Assembly: GCA_963697975.1 (NCBI GenBank)
Contig: OY969111.1
Coordinates: 3,782,001-3,846,000, forward strand
Length of the DNA: 64,000 bases
Direction: 5' to 3'
Origin: QHXM01 sp963697975
Lineage (GTDB): Bacteria; Acidobacteriota; Blastocatellia; Pyrinomonadales; Pyrinomonadaceae
The notes under the pieces are model-generated. The model was not told the DNA's origin. It searched no databases and was given only the letters and a program-made list of their open reading frames with translations. Positions 8,175 to 17,153 of this stretch are shown piece after piece. Numbering within the stretch: the stretch's first letter is position 1; every line of letters starts with the position of its first letter. The translations under genes and the position numbers were made by a program.

Positions 8175-9026
8175 TTAACCCTTGACTGCTCCCAATGATA
8201 ACCCTCGCACAAGATAACGCTGCACGGCGAGCGCGAAGATGAGTATCGGAATCATCGCCACGACTCCGGCGGCGCTCATCACTCCCCACTCGATTTCGTA
8301 TTGCGTGACGCGCCCGGCGATGCCGACGGGCAGGGTCATAGCGGCGTCCGTTTGTGTGAGCGTGAGCGCAAACAGAAATTCGTTCCACGAGATGATGAGA
8401 CAGAAAACGGCTGTGGCGGCGAGTCCGGGCGTGACGAGTGGCAGAATCACGCGGCGAAGTGCGCCGAGGCGCGAGTCGCCGTCAACGCGCGCGGCTTCTT
8501 CCAGATCGCGCGGTATTTCACTAAAAAATCCGCGCATCATCCAGACCACGAAGGGAAGATTGAAAGCCGTGTAGACGATGATGAGAGACGCCATCGTATC
8601 GAGCAAGCGCACGTCGCTCATCAGGAGAAAGAGCGGGACGGCTGTGACAATCGGCGGAAACATCCGCGTCGAGAGTATCCAGAGCGCGAGCCGCGTGTTG
8701 AGCTTATGCGGCAGGCGAAACCGCGACAACGCGTATGCCGCGAGCGTTCCCAGGACAAGCGCGCAGATGGTCGAAGTGACGGCGACAATCGCGCTCGTCG
8801 TGAGATATTGCCCGAAAGAACGCTCGACAAACGCGTCACGGTAGTGCGTGAGTGTCGGGCTGAAGACGAACCACTTGGGCGGCACGGCGAACTGATCCAC
8901 CTCTTGCTTGAGCGAGATGGTCACCATCCAGTAAACCGGCAGCAAAGCCGAAACTACGGCGAGCGCCACCAGCCCATACTTCATCCCCCGACCCCCGATC
9001 CCTGACTCCCGACCCCTTCCCCTCAT
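8175..9026 (-). CDS. Sugar ABC transporter permease (MalG type)
   Basis: A 283-residue inner-membrane permease with six hydrophobic segments and the cytoplasmic loop EEAARVDGDSRLGALRRVILPL, the EAA motif that docks on the ATPase. It resembles MalG/UgpE, the second permease of carbohydrate importers. The ATG at 9026 overlaps the stop of the preceding permease as ATGA, favouring that start. However, the first 14 residues (MRGRGRESGIGGRG) are encoded by 7-base repeats, and an internal ATG at 8984 preceded by a G-rich stretch is a good alternative that would give a more usual N-terminus. Function is well supported; the sugar is unknown. Confidence 0.85.
   Translation of the reverse strand: MRGRGRESGIGGRGMKYGLVALAVVSALLPVYWMVTISLKQEVDQFAVPPKWFVFSPTLTHYRDAFVERSFGQYLTTSAIVAVTSTICALVLGTLAAYALSRFRLPHKLNTRLALWILSTRMFPPIVTAVPLFLLMSDVRLLDTMASLIIVYTAFNLPFVVWMMRGFFSEIPRDLEEAARVDGDSRLGALRRVILPLVTPGLAATAVFCLIISWNEFLFALTLTQTDAAMTLPVGIAGRVTQYEIEWGVMSAAGVVAMIPILIFALAVQRYLVRGLSLGAVKG
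8985..9025. repeat. One-armed heptad tandem repeat H3 within the permease start
   Basis: On the minus strand the 5' end of the permease gene reads in 7-base units of the kind GGGGTCG, GGAGTCA, GGGATCG, GGGGTCG. It resembles one arm of the heptad hairpins found elsewhere, without a visible partner arm, and encodes an Arg/Gly-rich N-terminal extension. Confidence 0.6.
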
Positions 9027-9907
9027 GCCGCCTCCTGTCTCTGAAGCAGGCGGATGTAGAGCATACTGATGATGTTCGTCAGGAGCAGCAGCACGAAAGA
9101 CATTGCCGCCGCGTAGCCGAAATCACCGAAGCGAAAGGCCGTGCGATAGATGTAGAGACTAATGGTCTCGGTGGCGTTGCCGGGGCCGCCTTCCGTCAGG
9201 ATGAAGATTTGATCGAAGACGCGCAGCAAGTCCATCGTTCTCAGCAGGAGCGCAATCAGGATGGCGGGTTTGAGCAAGGGCAGCGTGACGTGACGAAAAG
9301 TTTGCCACGCGCTTGAGCCATCAATCAACGCGGCTTCATAAGGCTCTTCGGGAATGGCTTGCAGCCCGGCGAGCAGGATGAGAAAGATGAAAGGCGTCCA
9401 TTGCCAGATGTCCACGAGGATAACGGAAGCGAAGGCGAGGGTGGGTGAAGCCGTCCACGTCAGAGATTCCGTGTTTGCGCCGAAGCCTTGCAAGGTTCCG
9501 TTGATTGCGCCGAAGTTCGGATTGAGCATCAATCGCCAGACGACGCCGACGACGACCGAAGGCAGCATCATCGGCACGAGCAGCGCCGCGCGAAAGAAGC
9601 TTCGCCCGCGCATCTTTCTGTTCAACAGCACGGCGAGACCCAGGCCCAGCAGGAACTCAAAGGTCAGGGCGATGATGGCGTAAACGAGAGTGTGCGCGAG
9701 CGCGCTCAGGAAAAAATCGTCCTTGAAGAGCCGTGCGAAGTTTTGAACGGTCCAGCGCACTCCCTCGCTGGATTCCGCCTGTAGGCTAACCTTCACCGAG
9801 TAAATGAGCGGGTAGATCGAGAGCGCGACAAGCACCGCTAGGGTTGGCGCAACGAGGAGAAAGGGCAGCGCACGCTCGCTTCCTGACGAGAGAATCCATT
9901 TTCTCAT
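9023..9907 (-). CDS. Sugar ABC transporter permease (MalF/UgpA type)
   Basis: A 294-residue permease with six predicted membrane segments. The first is LPFLLVAPTLAVLVALSIYP and the EAA loop reads PYEAALIDGSSAWQTFRHVTLPLL. It pairs with the MalG-type permease through an ATGA overlap. The gene begins one base after the stop of the small secreted protein encoded upstream. The family imports sugars, glycosides or glycerol-phosphates with a lipoprotein receptor; the likely receptor is encoded at 13714-15030 on the same strand. Confidence 0.88.
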   Translation of the reverse strand: MRKWILSSGSERALPFLLVAPTLAVLVALSIYPLIYSVKVSLQAESSEGVRWTVQNFARLFKDDFFLSALAHTLVYAIIALTFEFLLGLGLAVLLNRKMRGRSFFRAALLVPMMLPSVVVGVVWRLMLNPNFGAINGTLQGFGANTESLTWTASPTLAFASVILVDIWQWTPFIFLILLAGLQAIPEEPYEAALIDGSSAWQTFRHVTLPLLKPAILIALLLRTMDLLRVFDQIFILTEGGPGNATETISLYIYRTAFRFGDFGYAAAMSFVLLLLTNIISMLYIRLLQRQEAA

Positions 9908-9908
9908 T

Positions 9909-10433
9909 TTAACGAATCAACGGTTCATGAACGACCCGTTCATCTGTGCGATGGATGATTGCGTAAATCTCTTCAATCAGGGCGACCGCATCTTTGTACA
10001 GCTTTTCCTCCTTGAGGTCGGTCGCTTTTCTCGAACCTTTGATGTAGATGGAACCTGTGCTTTTATTCAGGCTGGACTTTATCGAAAGCTCAAAGTAGAG
10101 GTACATCCCCGAAACATTTTGTTCGCGCTCGATTGAATCCGTTCGCAGCAGATTCCTGTCCTTAATCAGCTTGACGAGATTCCTTTGATCTTCAGCTTTT
10201 AGTTTGAACTCTTTCGTCTCATCCGGTATGCGGCCTCTTGACCTTCCACCGTAAGTCTTCTTGTAAACAACCGTCTCACCATTGATGGTTATCATGGTCG
10301 TCGCAGAGTTGCTGTCGCGGCTGCGTTCGCCTCTGATGATCGTGATCTGTAGAGACAAAGCGTCTGCGCGCTCAATCCCTGCGAACGAGGGATAAGCGCA
10401 AAGTAACAGTGCCAGGGCTACCAGTTTTTTCAT
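9909..10433 (-). CDS. Hypothetical secreted protein
   Basis: A 174-residue protein with a clean signal peptide (KKLVALALLLCAYPSFAG, cleavage likely after SFA). The mature part looks beta-rich: a strand with SLQITIIRGE, then MITINGETVVYKKTYGG, and ends in a helix with DAVALIEEIYAII. I do not recognise the family. It sits one base upstream of the first permease gene, so it may be co-transcribed with the sugar transporter, but there is no sign of a transport role. It is probably periplasmic. Confidence 0.65.
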   Translation of the reverse strand: MKKLVALALLLCAYPSFAGIERADALSLQITIIRGERSRDSNSATTMITINGETVVYKKTYGGRSRGRIPDETKEFKLKAEDQRNLVKLIKDRNLLRTDSIEREQNVSGMYLYFELSIKSSLNKSTGSIYIKGSRKATDLKEEKLYKDAVALIEEIYAIIHRTDERVVHEPLIR

Positions 10434-10589
10434 GAAGCCTCGGTGCTAGTGGGGATGAAAGCCAAAGCGGGCATATCCTACAGAACTCTAATTGGAGCGA
10501 CAAGCAAAATGCGGCGGGCGCTCCTTAAAGTTATGTGTTGGGAGACAGACATCACAGGGAGTGCCCGGCTTGAGAGCGCGAAGAATTGG

Positions 10590-10610
10590 CGGCAGGCTCT
10601 CAGCCTGCCG
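10590..10610. repeat. Perfect hairpin in the 210-base gap
   Basis: CGGCAGGCT and AGCCTGCCG with a 3-base loop make a perfect 9-bp stem just downstream of the truncated TPR gene on the minus strand. It could end transcription or be a remnant of a palindromic repeat. Nothing else is recognised in 10434-10645. Confidence 0.5.
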
Positions 10611-10645
10611 TACACTGATTCGCATACCGCTCTAAGTGACAGGGC

Positions 10646-11590
10646 TTACTGCATGAGACCGACTCGCCGCAGAACGTCCATGAATCCTGGGTCGGAGCGA
10701 AGGCTGTCCCATGCCGGGTCTACTTTGACGAAAGCAAGGTGATCGGAGTGCTCTTCGTATGCCTTTTCCAGCAATGCGAGTGCCTGCTCCTGCTCGCCCA
10801 GCGCGGCATAGATTCTCGCCACTTCTTCCGGTGGGACGCGAGATTGCTTCGCCCGTCCTTTTAAATCTGCGAGCATGCTCCGCGCCTCGTCTCCCCTCCC
10901 TGACATCGCGTAAGCGCGCCCCAGCGAAGCCACCACCCACGGGTTGTCGTCCAACTGCCTCGACCGCTGTAGCTCTCTGAAAGCCTCCTCGAACATCCCC
11001 AACTGGAGGCAAGTGTCGCCGAGCGTGTGATGTGCCTGAGCGAAATTCTGGTCAATGTCGAGGGTCTTTCTCAATTGTTCGAGCGCCCGGTCGTACTTAC
11101 GCGCGTTGAGCAGACGCGCTCCCAGACTGTCGTTAATAATGAGCGAGAGCGGGTCAAGCTCCTGCGCCCGCACCGCCTCTGCGACGGCCTCTTCGGGTCG
11201 CCCCGTCAGTTCGAGAAAGGTCGAATACCACTGGCGGGCGGTCGCGTAATTGGGGTTAATTTCGAGGGCGCGTTTGAACTCGCCTTCCACCTCTGCCCAG
11301 TCCCAGTCGCGCATCTTCAGGTAGGCGAGCGAGGCGTGGGCTTCGGCGAGCGCGTCATCCATCTCCAGCGCTTTCATCGCTGCTTCCTTCGCCTGCGGGC
11401 GGTACTCTTTCGGCGCTCGCCCGGTGTACTCTCCCAACATGGAGTAAGCGTCGGCCAGCCCGGCGTAGGGGAGAGCGTACCGGGGGTCTTCATCAATCGC
11501 CAGCCGGAAGAACTCGATGGCGCGTCTCAGCCCCTCCGCCGTCCTCTTATTCCAGAAGTGACGCCCCTTCAGATAGAGATAATAAGCCCG
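10646..11590 (-). pseudogene. 5'-truncated TPR protein (remnant of kinase- or regulator-TPR family)
   Basis: The frame is open from an in-frame TGA at 11593-11591 down to the stop at 10646. Translation from there gives RAYYLYLKGRHFWNKRT and then repeated TPR units (HASLAYLKMRDWDWAE, AQAHHTLGDTCLQLGMFEEA and so on), ending FMDVLRRVGLMQ. In this protein style the YLKGR segment normally follows several hundred residues of an N-terminal kinase or winged-helix plus TolB-like domain. Here nothing of that remains, and the + strand zinc-ribbon gene begins 45 bases away. The first ATG in frame (11440) lies inside a TPR unit. I infer a deletion remnant. Expression as a short TPR protein cannot be excluded. 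Confidence 0.6.
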
Positions 11591-11637
11591 TCACCGTCTT
11601 GATTCGACTTCCTCATTCCTTGCTACGATTCGGCACT

Positions 11638-11808
11638 ATGCCGTCCCCCCGGAAATGCTCCAAGTGCAAAAGTCTCAACGTGAGCCGCTCGTCACGACAC
11701 AGTCGCCTTGAAAGGCTCATCTCGATCATAAAGATATGGCCATTCCGCTGCCTCAACTGCGATAGCCGGTTCTGGCGGATAGATTGGGATGGGTCAACCC
11801 ATCCTTGA
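11638..11808 (+). CDS. Small zinc-ribbon protein
   Basis: A 56-residue protein with two CxxC knuckles, CSKC at about 7-10 and CLNC at about 38-41, separated by a basic helix (SRSSRHSRLERLISIIKIWPF). This fits short zinc-ribbon proteins of unknown role that are common in Acidobacteria-like genomes. The ATG at 11638 was chosen because the knuckle begins six residues later. There is no evidence of partners. It lies next to a truncated gene and overlaps no other real gene. Confidence 0.55.
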   Translation: MPSPRKCSKCKSLNVSRSSRHSRLERLISIIKIWPFRCLNCDSRFWRIDWDGSTHP

Positions 11809-11830
11809 GCAGTTGGGAGAATACATAAAT

Positions 11831-13502
11831 ATGGCAATTGAGAAGGCAGAGGAACCTTCCACACGAGTTCCTAAGCGGTGGTCGGAAGACGTGGCGCTGC
11901 AAAAATGGGGACGTGTGGCGACGGTTGTCGTGCTTATCCTCCTCTACTCTGCCCTCGCATTGATATATAGCAATGACTATTTGGACGATCCGTGGATAGC
12001 CTATAGGTATGCCCGAAATCTGGCGCGGGGAGACGGCTTAGTGTGGAACGTAGGCGAAAGGCCGGTCGAGGGCTACACGTGTTTTCTGTGGGTTATCATG
12101 AACTCACTTTTCATTCGGCTCAGCATCTTTCCACTTCCGGGATCTAAAATTATCTCACTGTTTAGTGGGATTGTGATGATCGTAGCAGTTTTCTCCCCAC
12201 TCAACAAAACAGTGACATCCTTATATCCCACGCCTTACATTAGCTCTACTCATCAGCCTTTGCCCCGTCTTACTATTTTACGGCCAAAGTGGAATGGAGA
12301 CTCTTTTCTTTACAGCTTTTGTCTTTTGGGGAACTATTGTTTGGAGCAGCAGCCGAGAACAAGTGCATCGCAACGTCTTCCTTTTCCTTGCCTCCGTGAT
12401 GTACGGCTTTGCTTTTCTAACAAGACCAGAGGGACTATTGCTCTTTACCATAGTGCTATTTTACGAAGTTGTTTATATTCGCAGACGCATTAAAGAAGGA
12501 GATTCGTGGCGTCAGTCTCGTTCCGAACTGGTGGCCTTCTGCACACCGTTTTTGATTATCGGCCTATCCTACTTTGCATGGCGTCTCGCTTATTATGGTT
12601 TCCTGTTTCCGAACACCTATTATGCCAAGCACAGCGGCAACAGGCTTAATAACCTGCCGCTTGGCCTTCTTTACATTGGTCAAGCATTCAGCAGTTACCT
12701 CGTCGTTCCTTTTGCTCTGCTCGCAGGCTTGCTTGTTCGCAGTTCTATAGCTGGCCGCTGGCGGAGGGTTATACTCCCTTTAGCGACGATACCCGCAGTC
12801 TATGCTGCGTACATCATGTGGATGGGAGGGGACGATACCGCCGCGTTCCCCTCGGCACGTTTGCTAGCCCCTGTCATTCCCATTATCTACTTGGTTCTTG
12901 TCGTTGCTTTAGAAGAATCGCTGAAATCGGCAACACACGGCAAGCAAATCATGGTCAGTTCCATAGCAGTTGTCCTATGCGTACTCTCTTGGACGAGCGA
13001 CGGGCTTACTTTGTTAAAACGATCCAATCCAGAGTTGACTTCATCAGTGCGACCCAGTGCTTTCATAAGCTTTGTGGCCAGCAAGATAGACAGGCTTAAC
13101 CAAGACAAGGCAGATGAGTTGTCCGTCTGGATACGCCAGAATACGAGGTCGGATGATCTCATCGCTGTTCCTTGGGCCGGACGTGTGCCGTACTACACAG
13201 ATCGTCCTGTTCTCGACATGCTTGGTTTGAATGACCTCCACATCGCGCATGTTGAGCCTCAACAGCGTGGTATTGATGTCAAAATGGATCCTGCATACAT
13301 TCTCGCCAGAAAACCCAAGCTGATTTTCGTGAATGTAGATTCTACTTACTGGCGTGGTGAGGCATCTTTCGAGGGGGCCGGTGGCTGGAAGCTCGGCGAT
13401 AAACTATTGTTGGACATGCTTCGGAAGTCAAGCGAGTACGTTTTTGTGGAGGGCGCTCCTACAACGATCAGCGTCTTCCAGCGAGTGACGAGTGAGAATT
13501 AG
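11831..13502 (+). pseudogene. Polytopic membrane protein (glycosyltransferase 39/87-like) with one frameshift
   Basis: Two frames together make one protein. The first (from ATG 11831, with GGGAGA upstream) gives a membrane helix and DDPWIAYRYARNLARGDGLVWN, then GERPVEGYTCFLW, typical of membrane mannosyl- or arabinosyltransferase-like proteins. The second frame picks up the family's next segment, LCPVLLFYGQSGMETLFF, and continues with several membrane helices to LDMLGLNDLHIAHV and the C-terminus. The switch lies near 12222-12232 (TATCCCA); removing one base there restores a continuous frame. The fault is a real mutation or an assembly error. The base composition is more AT-rich than its neighbours, hinting at transfer. 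Confidence 0.7.
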
Positions 13503-13534
13503 ATTAGCCCTGTTTTGTGATACGATGCGCTGCC

Positions 13535-13642
13535 ATGCGCTTCCTGTTATTTCTGCTCCAAATGATTTTTGTCATCGGCGTCCCCGCCACCATCGCTGTG
13601 TCCACCATTTTCATGCTGCTCCCTTCAAGCCAGAAGCGCTAA
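13535..13642 (+). CDS. Possible 35-residue membrane peptide
   Basis: A short frame encoding one hydrophobic helix (FLLFLLQMIFVIGVPATIAV) and a polar end (SSQKR), lying 33 bases after the frameshifted membrane-protein gene. There is no clear Shine-Dalgarno. Reported as possible only. Confidence 0.25.
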   Translation: MRFLLFLLQMIFVIGVPATIAVSTIFMLLPSSQKR

Positions 13643-13713
13643 GGAACGGCGAAGGCTTCAATCTCTGTAACACGACTCCATTCATCGTCAGCCGCAAAGC
13701 TGCTTGCACCCGC

Positions 13714-15030
13714 TTATTGCGTGCGCGCGACAATTTCCGCAATCTTCGCGTTCGCCTGATTCATCGCATCTTCGGGTGAAAGCTCGCCGCTGTTGGCTTT
13801 CGATAAGTAGATGCCGAAGGCATTTTCAATCTCGTTCCACGCGGGCGTGCGTGGGCGCGGACGCGAATTTTCGAGCGAGCGTAACTGCGCCGGGTAAGCC
13901 GGAAACCTGGTGAGCAATTCCGCATCCGTGAAAACTGACTTGCGCGTCGGCGGGTTGCCGCGCATGGCCAAACGCTTCATCTGCTCTGCGCTCGTCGCCC
14001 AGATGAGAAAGTCGAAGGCGGCGTCCGCGTTCTTCGCGCTGCGCGGAATACTGATGAGCCAGTTGCCAATCTCCGCGCGTCCGGGCTTTGCAGCGCCCGG
14101 CATCACCGTGAACTCCATCTTGCCGATGACTTTCGATTTGGCCGGGTCGTTAATCGGGCTAATCCACGCGGGCCAGTTGATGGACATCGCGGCTGTGCCT
14201 TGCAGGAGATGCGCGTTCACTTCGTCTGCGTTGAAGCTGGCGTAGCCGGGCGGCGAATATTTTCCAAGCTCCACCATGAACTTGAGGGCTGCGATGCCGT
14301 CGGGACTGTTGACCGTCGGCTTACCATTGTCGTCAAACATCTCCGCGCCGAAGGCCCAGAAGATGGGCATGAAGTCTGCGACCGCCGCGTTGCCCTGCGC
14401 GGCGCGCATCACGTAGCCGTGCATCTTCCCGCCGCCCGGCGCGCCCGCCGTCTCGCGCTCGCTGATCGTGCGCGCCGCCGCCAGCACCTCGTCCCACGTC
14501 GCGGGTTCTTTCAAATTATGTTTCTCGAAAATGTCTTTACGGTAGAAGAAAAGTTGCGAGTTGCCGACGTAGGGCAGGGCATAGAGCGCGCCCGACTGGT
14601 AAGGATGGCGGCAGAGAGCGATAGACGACGGCACGAAATCTTCATCCGGCCCCTTGATTCCACGCTTCTCGTAGAGCGGCGCGAGGTCTGTCAAAGAATT
14701 CTTCGTAGCAAACTTCGGAAACCACGGATCGTCGAGCATGATGAGATCATACGCGCCCGTGCGCGCATTCAGGTCAATCAACTCTTTCTCGAAGAGATTG
14801 GCATAAGGAAACTCTGCGATGTTGATATGAACGCCCGTCTGCGCTTCGTAATCGCGCGCAGCATCTTTGATCGCGTCACCTTCGACGCCGGAGACAACCG
14901 CGAGCGTCAGTTGCTTTCCACCGCCACCGCCACCTCCACCTCCTCCGCGCTGGCAAGCGGTGAAAGAAAAAGTAATGAGCGTGATGAGAATGGTGATGAG
15001 CGTCCTGAAGCGGATTGGTCTGGTTATCAT
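13714..15030 (-). CDS. Sugar ABC transporter substrate-binding lipoprotein
   Basis: A 438-residue extracellular solute-binding protein (family 1, MalE-like). The N-terminus has a hydrophobic stretch and the lipobox FTAC, so it should be lipid-anchored. Right after the Cys come ten glycines, a flexible tether. The mature domain has QLTLAVVSGVEGDA, DLIMLDDPWFPKFA, ALPYVGNSQLFFYRKD and AAMSINWPAWISP, typical of sugar receptors. The ATG at 15030 was chosen because GAGG lies 6 bases upstream and it sits just before the signal sequence. It is probably the receptor for the permeases at 8175-9907 on the same strand, but 3.3 kb of other genes now separate them. Confidence 0.88.
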   Translation of the reverse strand: MITRPIRFRTLITILITLITFSFTACQRGGGGGGGGGGKQLTLAVVSGVEGDAIKDAARDYEAQTGVHINIAEFPYANLFEKELIDLNARTGAYDLIMLDDPWFPKFATKNSLTDLAPLYEKRGIKGPDEDFVPSSIALCRHPYQSGALYALPYVGNSQLFFYRKDIFEKHNLKEPATWDEVLAAARTISERETAGAPGGGKMHGYVMRAAQGNAAVADFMPIFWAFGAEMFDDNGKPTVNSPDGIAALKFMVELGKYSPPGYASFNADEVNAHLLQGTAAMSINWPAWISPINDPAKSKVIGKMEFTVMPGAAKPGRAEIGNWLISIPRSAKNADAAFDFLIWATSAEQMKRLAMRGNPPTRKSVFTDAELLTRFPAYPAQLRSLENSRPRPRTPAWNEIENAFGIYLSKANSGELSPEDAMNQANAKIAEIVARTQ

Positions 15031-15181
15031 GCGTGGCCTCGTTCGGGGCAAAGCTGCTTAGGTTAAGACTGAGGGCAGGATAACAAAAAGCCGCGCGTCC
15101 ACAAACATCGTTTCCGCTTTACAACGGTGCTACAATCATCGGACAGCAACATTCAATGAAGCACAGATGGATAGTTAGCAG

Positions 15182-16246
15182 ATGGCGTCAAACTTTCTTC
15201 TCTACGGCGCGAACGGTTACACGGGCAAACTCGTCGCGCGCCTCTGCCGCGAGCGCAATCTTCGTCCCATCCTCGCCGGGCGCGATGCCGCCACGATTGA
15301 GCCGTTGGCGACTGAGCATGGCTTGGAGCATCGCGTCTTCGCTCTGGATGATTCCGCCGCGATTGACGCGGCCTTGAGCGAAGTCTCGGTCGTGCTGCAT
15401 TGTGCAGGACCTTTCTCGCGCACCTCGAAACCGATGGCCGACGCTTGCCTGAGGACGAAGACGCATTATCTGGACATCACGGGCGAAGCAACGGTGATTG
15501 AAACTCTCGCCGCACGCGACCACGAGGCAAAGGCTGCCGGGATTATGCTGCTCCCTTGTGTAGGGTTCGATGTCGTGCCTTCGGATTGTCTGGCGGCGCA
15601 TCTTAAAAGGCGACTGCCTTCGGCCACGCATCTTGCGCTCGGCATTCAGGGCACGGGGCGCGTGTCGCGCGGGACGGCGACGACGATGGTGGAAAACATC
15701 AATCGCGGCGGACTTGTCCGTCGTGATGGCAAATTGACGCCTGTTCCCGCCGCGTGGAAAACTCGTGAGATAGACTTCGGGCGCGGCACGGTCACAGCAA
15801 CGACGATTCCCTGGGGAGATGTGGCGACGGCCTTTTACAGCACGGGCATCCCGAACATAGAAGTCTATGCGGCGATACCCGCGAGCGTGCGCCGGATGAT
15901 GAAACTGACCCGAAGCCTCGGCGGGCTGCTGGGTTCTGAGACGGTGCAACGCTTTCTGAAGAAGCGAATCAAAGCTCAACCGCCGGGGCCGAACGAGGAA
16001 GAGCGTGCGCGGGGCAAGAGCTTCGTCTGGGGAGAAGTGAAAGATAATTCCGGCAACAGGGCGGTCTCGCGCCTGCGCGGCCCGGAAGGTTATACGCTCA
16101 CCGCGCTCGCAGCTCTGACAATCGTCGGGCACGTGCTCGCCGGAAACTTTTCGATCGGCTTTCAAACGCCATCAAAGGCTTACGGAGCGGATTTGATTTT
16201 GGAGATAGATGGAATCACACGCGAAGACGTGGAAGAGCAGGGATGA
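15182..16246 (+). CDS. Saccharopine dehydrogenase-like / trans-acting enoyl reductase-like NAD(P) protein
   Basis: A 354-residue protein with the N-terminal Rossmann motif LLYGANGYTGKLVARL and LAGRD, the form seen in saccharopine dehydrogenase NADP-binding domain proteins and their relatives that act as trans-enoyl reductases. Further conserved segments are VVLHCAGPFSRTSKPM, THYLDITGE and GFDVVPSDCLA. Without neighbours from lysine or lipid synthesis the reaction cannot be fixed. The stop codon lies in the left arm of heptad hairpin H4, which separates it from the pirin gene. Confidence 0.75.
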   Translation: MASNFLLYGANGYTGKLVARLCRERNLRPILAGRDAATIEPLATEHGLEHRVFALDDSAAIDAALSEVSVVLHCAGPFSRTSKPMADACLRTKTHYLDITGEATVIETLAARDHEAKAAGIMLLPCVGFDVVPSDCLAAHLKRRLPSATHLALGIQGTGRVSRGTATTMVENINRGGLVRRDGKLTPVPAAWKTREIDFGRGTVTATTIPWGDVATAFYSTGIPNIEVYAAIPASVRRMMKLTRSLGGLLGSETVQRFLKKRIKAQPPGPNEEERARGKSFVWGEVKDNSGNRAVSRLRGPEGYTLTALAALTIVGHVLAGNFSIGFQTPSKAYGADLILEIDGITREDVEEQG

Positions 16247-16310
16247 GGGCGGAGGGATGAGGGATGAAGAAAAGACTGTGTCTTTCATTTCATCCCTCAT
16301 CCCTCATTCA
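16243..16310. repeat. Heptad inverted repeat H4 (GGGATGA type)
   Basis: The left arm repeats GGGATGA with variants (about 16243-16268). The right arm (about 16288-16309) repeats CATCCCT. The stem continues inwards through GAAAAGAC/GTCTTTC around a 3-base loop. It contains the stop codon of the upstream gene and ends 16 bases before the pirin start. Confidence 0.85.
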
Positions 16311-16325
16311 AAGGGGAAGGATGAG

Positions 16326-17024
16326 ATGATTACCATTCGCAAAGCAGAGGAACGCGGCCATTTTGATTTTGGCTGGCTGAACACTTATCACACTTTCTCA
16401 TTCGGGGAATATTACGACCCGCGCAACATGGGCTTTCGTAGTCTTCGTGTCATCAACGAAGATTTCGTTCATGCGGGGCGCGGCTTTCCCACGCATGGTC
16501 ACCGCGACATGGAGATTATCACCTACGTGCTTGAAGGCGGCCTCGCACACAAAGACAGCATGGGCAACGGGTCAATCATTCGTCCCGGTGATGTGCAAAG
16601 GATGAGCGCCGGAACGGGCGTCAGGCACAGCGAGGCCAACCCTGCCGAGGATGAGTCCGTGCACCTGCTGCAAATCTGGCTGCTGCCGAACAAGATGGAT
16701 GTCGAGCCGAGCTATGCAGAGAAGAAGTTTGCGGATGAAGAGAAGCGCGGACGCCTGCGTCTGGTCGCGTCTCCTGATGGCAGCGATGGCTCAGTCAGCA
16801 TGAATCAGGACGCACGCCTTTACGCCGCGTTGCTCGACACCGAACAACAGGTCGTTTATGAATTAGCGCCCGACCGCCACGCGTGGGTGCAGGTGGCACG
16901 CGGCGCAATCGAAATCAACGGGCAGCCTCTCAAGCAAGGCGACGGAGCAGCCATCAGCGAGGAACGGGAATTAAAGATTGTCGGCAAAGAGCCGTCGGAA
17001 ATTCTCTTGTTCGATCTTGCCTGA
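16326..17024 (+). CDS. Pirin family protein (bicupin)
   Basis: A 232-residue pirin. N-terminal cupin: FSFGEYYDPRNMGF, then PTHGHRDMEIITYVLEG and GVRHSEANP, which carry the three His and one Glu metal ligands. The second cupin is degenerate, as usual. Bacterial pirins such as YhhW act as quercetin dioxygenase-like enzymes or as redox-sensing regulators. The ATG at 16326 follows AAGGATGAG, a fair ribosome-binding site. It lies directly downstream of hairpin H4. Confidence 0.88.
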   Translation: MITIRKAEERGHFDFGWLNTYHTFSFGEYYDPRNMGFRSLRVINEDFVHAGRGFPTHGHRDMEIITYVLEGGLAHKDSMGNGSIIRPGDVQRMSAGTGVRHSEANPAEDESVHLLQIWLLPNKMDVEPSYAEKKFADEEKRGRLRLVASPDGSDGSVSMNQDARLYAALLDTEQQVVYELAPDRHAWVQVARGAIEINGQPLKQGDGAAISEERELKIVGKEPSEILLFDLA

Positions 17025-17036
17025 GAGCGCAGGTTT

Positions 17037-17072
17037 TATCCCCTTCGGGGTCAAAGAAAGCGGGCTGATCGC
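17037..17072. repeat. Partial REP-like palindrome
   Basis: ATCCCCTTCGGGGTC followed by GGGC-TGAT-CGCCC. The first hairpin matches module ATCCCCTTCGGGGAT of the larger arrays at 7891-8159 and 41408-41508. It lies just after the pirin stop codon. Confidence 0.6.
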
Positions 17073-17153
17073 CCAAATTCCGAGAGCAAGCTGCACGCAT
17101 TCTCAACACGTCGGACAGATTGTCGTGATGTGGTGGCGATAAGCTCGCGCGTG

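Noticed and set aside
13492..13779. 95-residue + strand frame after the frameshifted gene
   Set aside because: His/Arg/Phe-rich with no family likeness and overlapping the 3' end of the solute-binding protein gene; the 35-residue frame inside is only slightly more credible.
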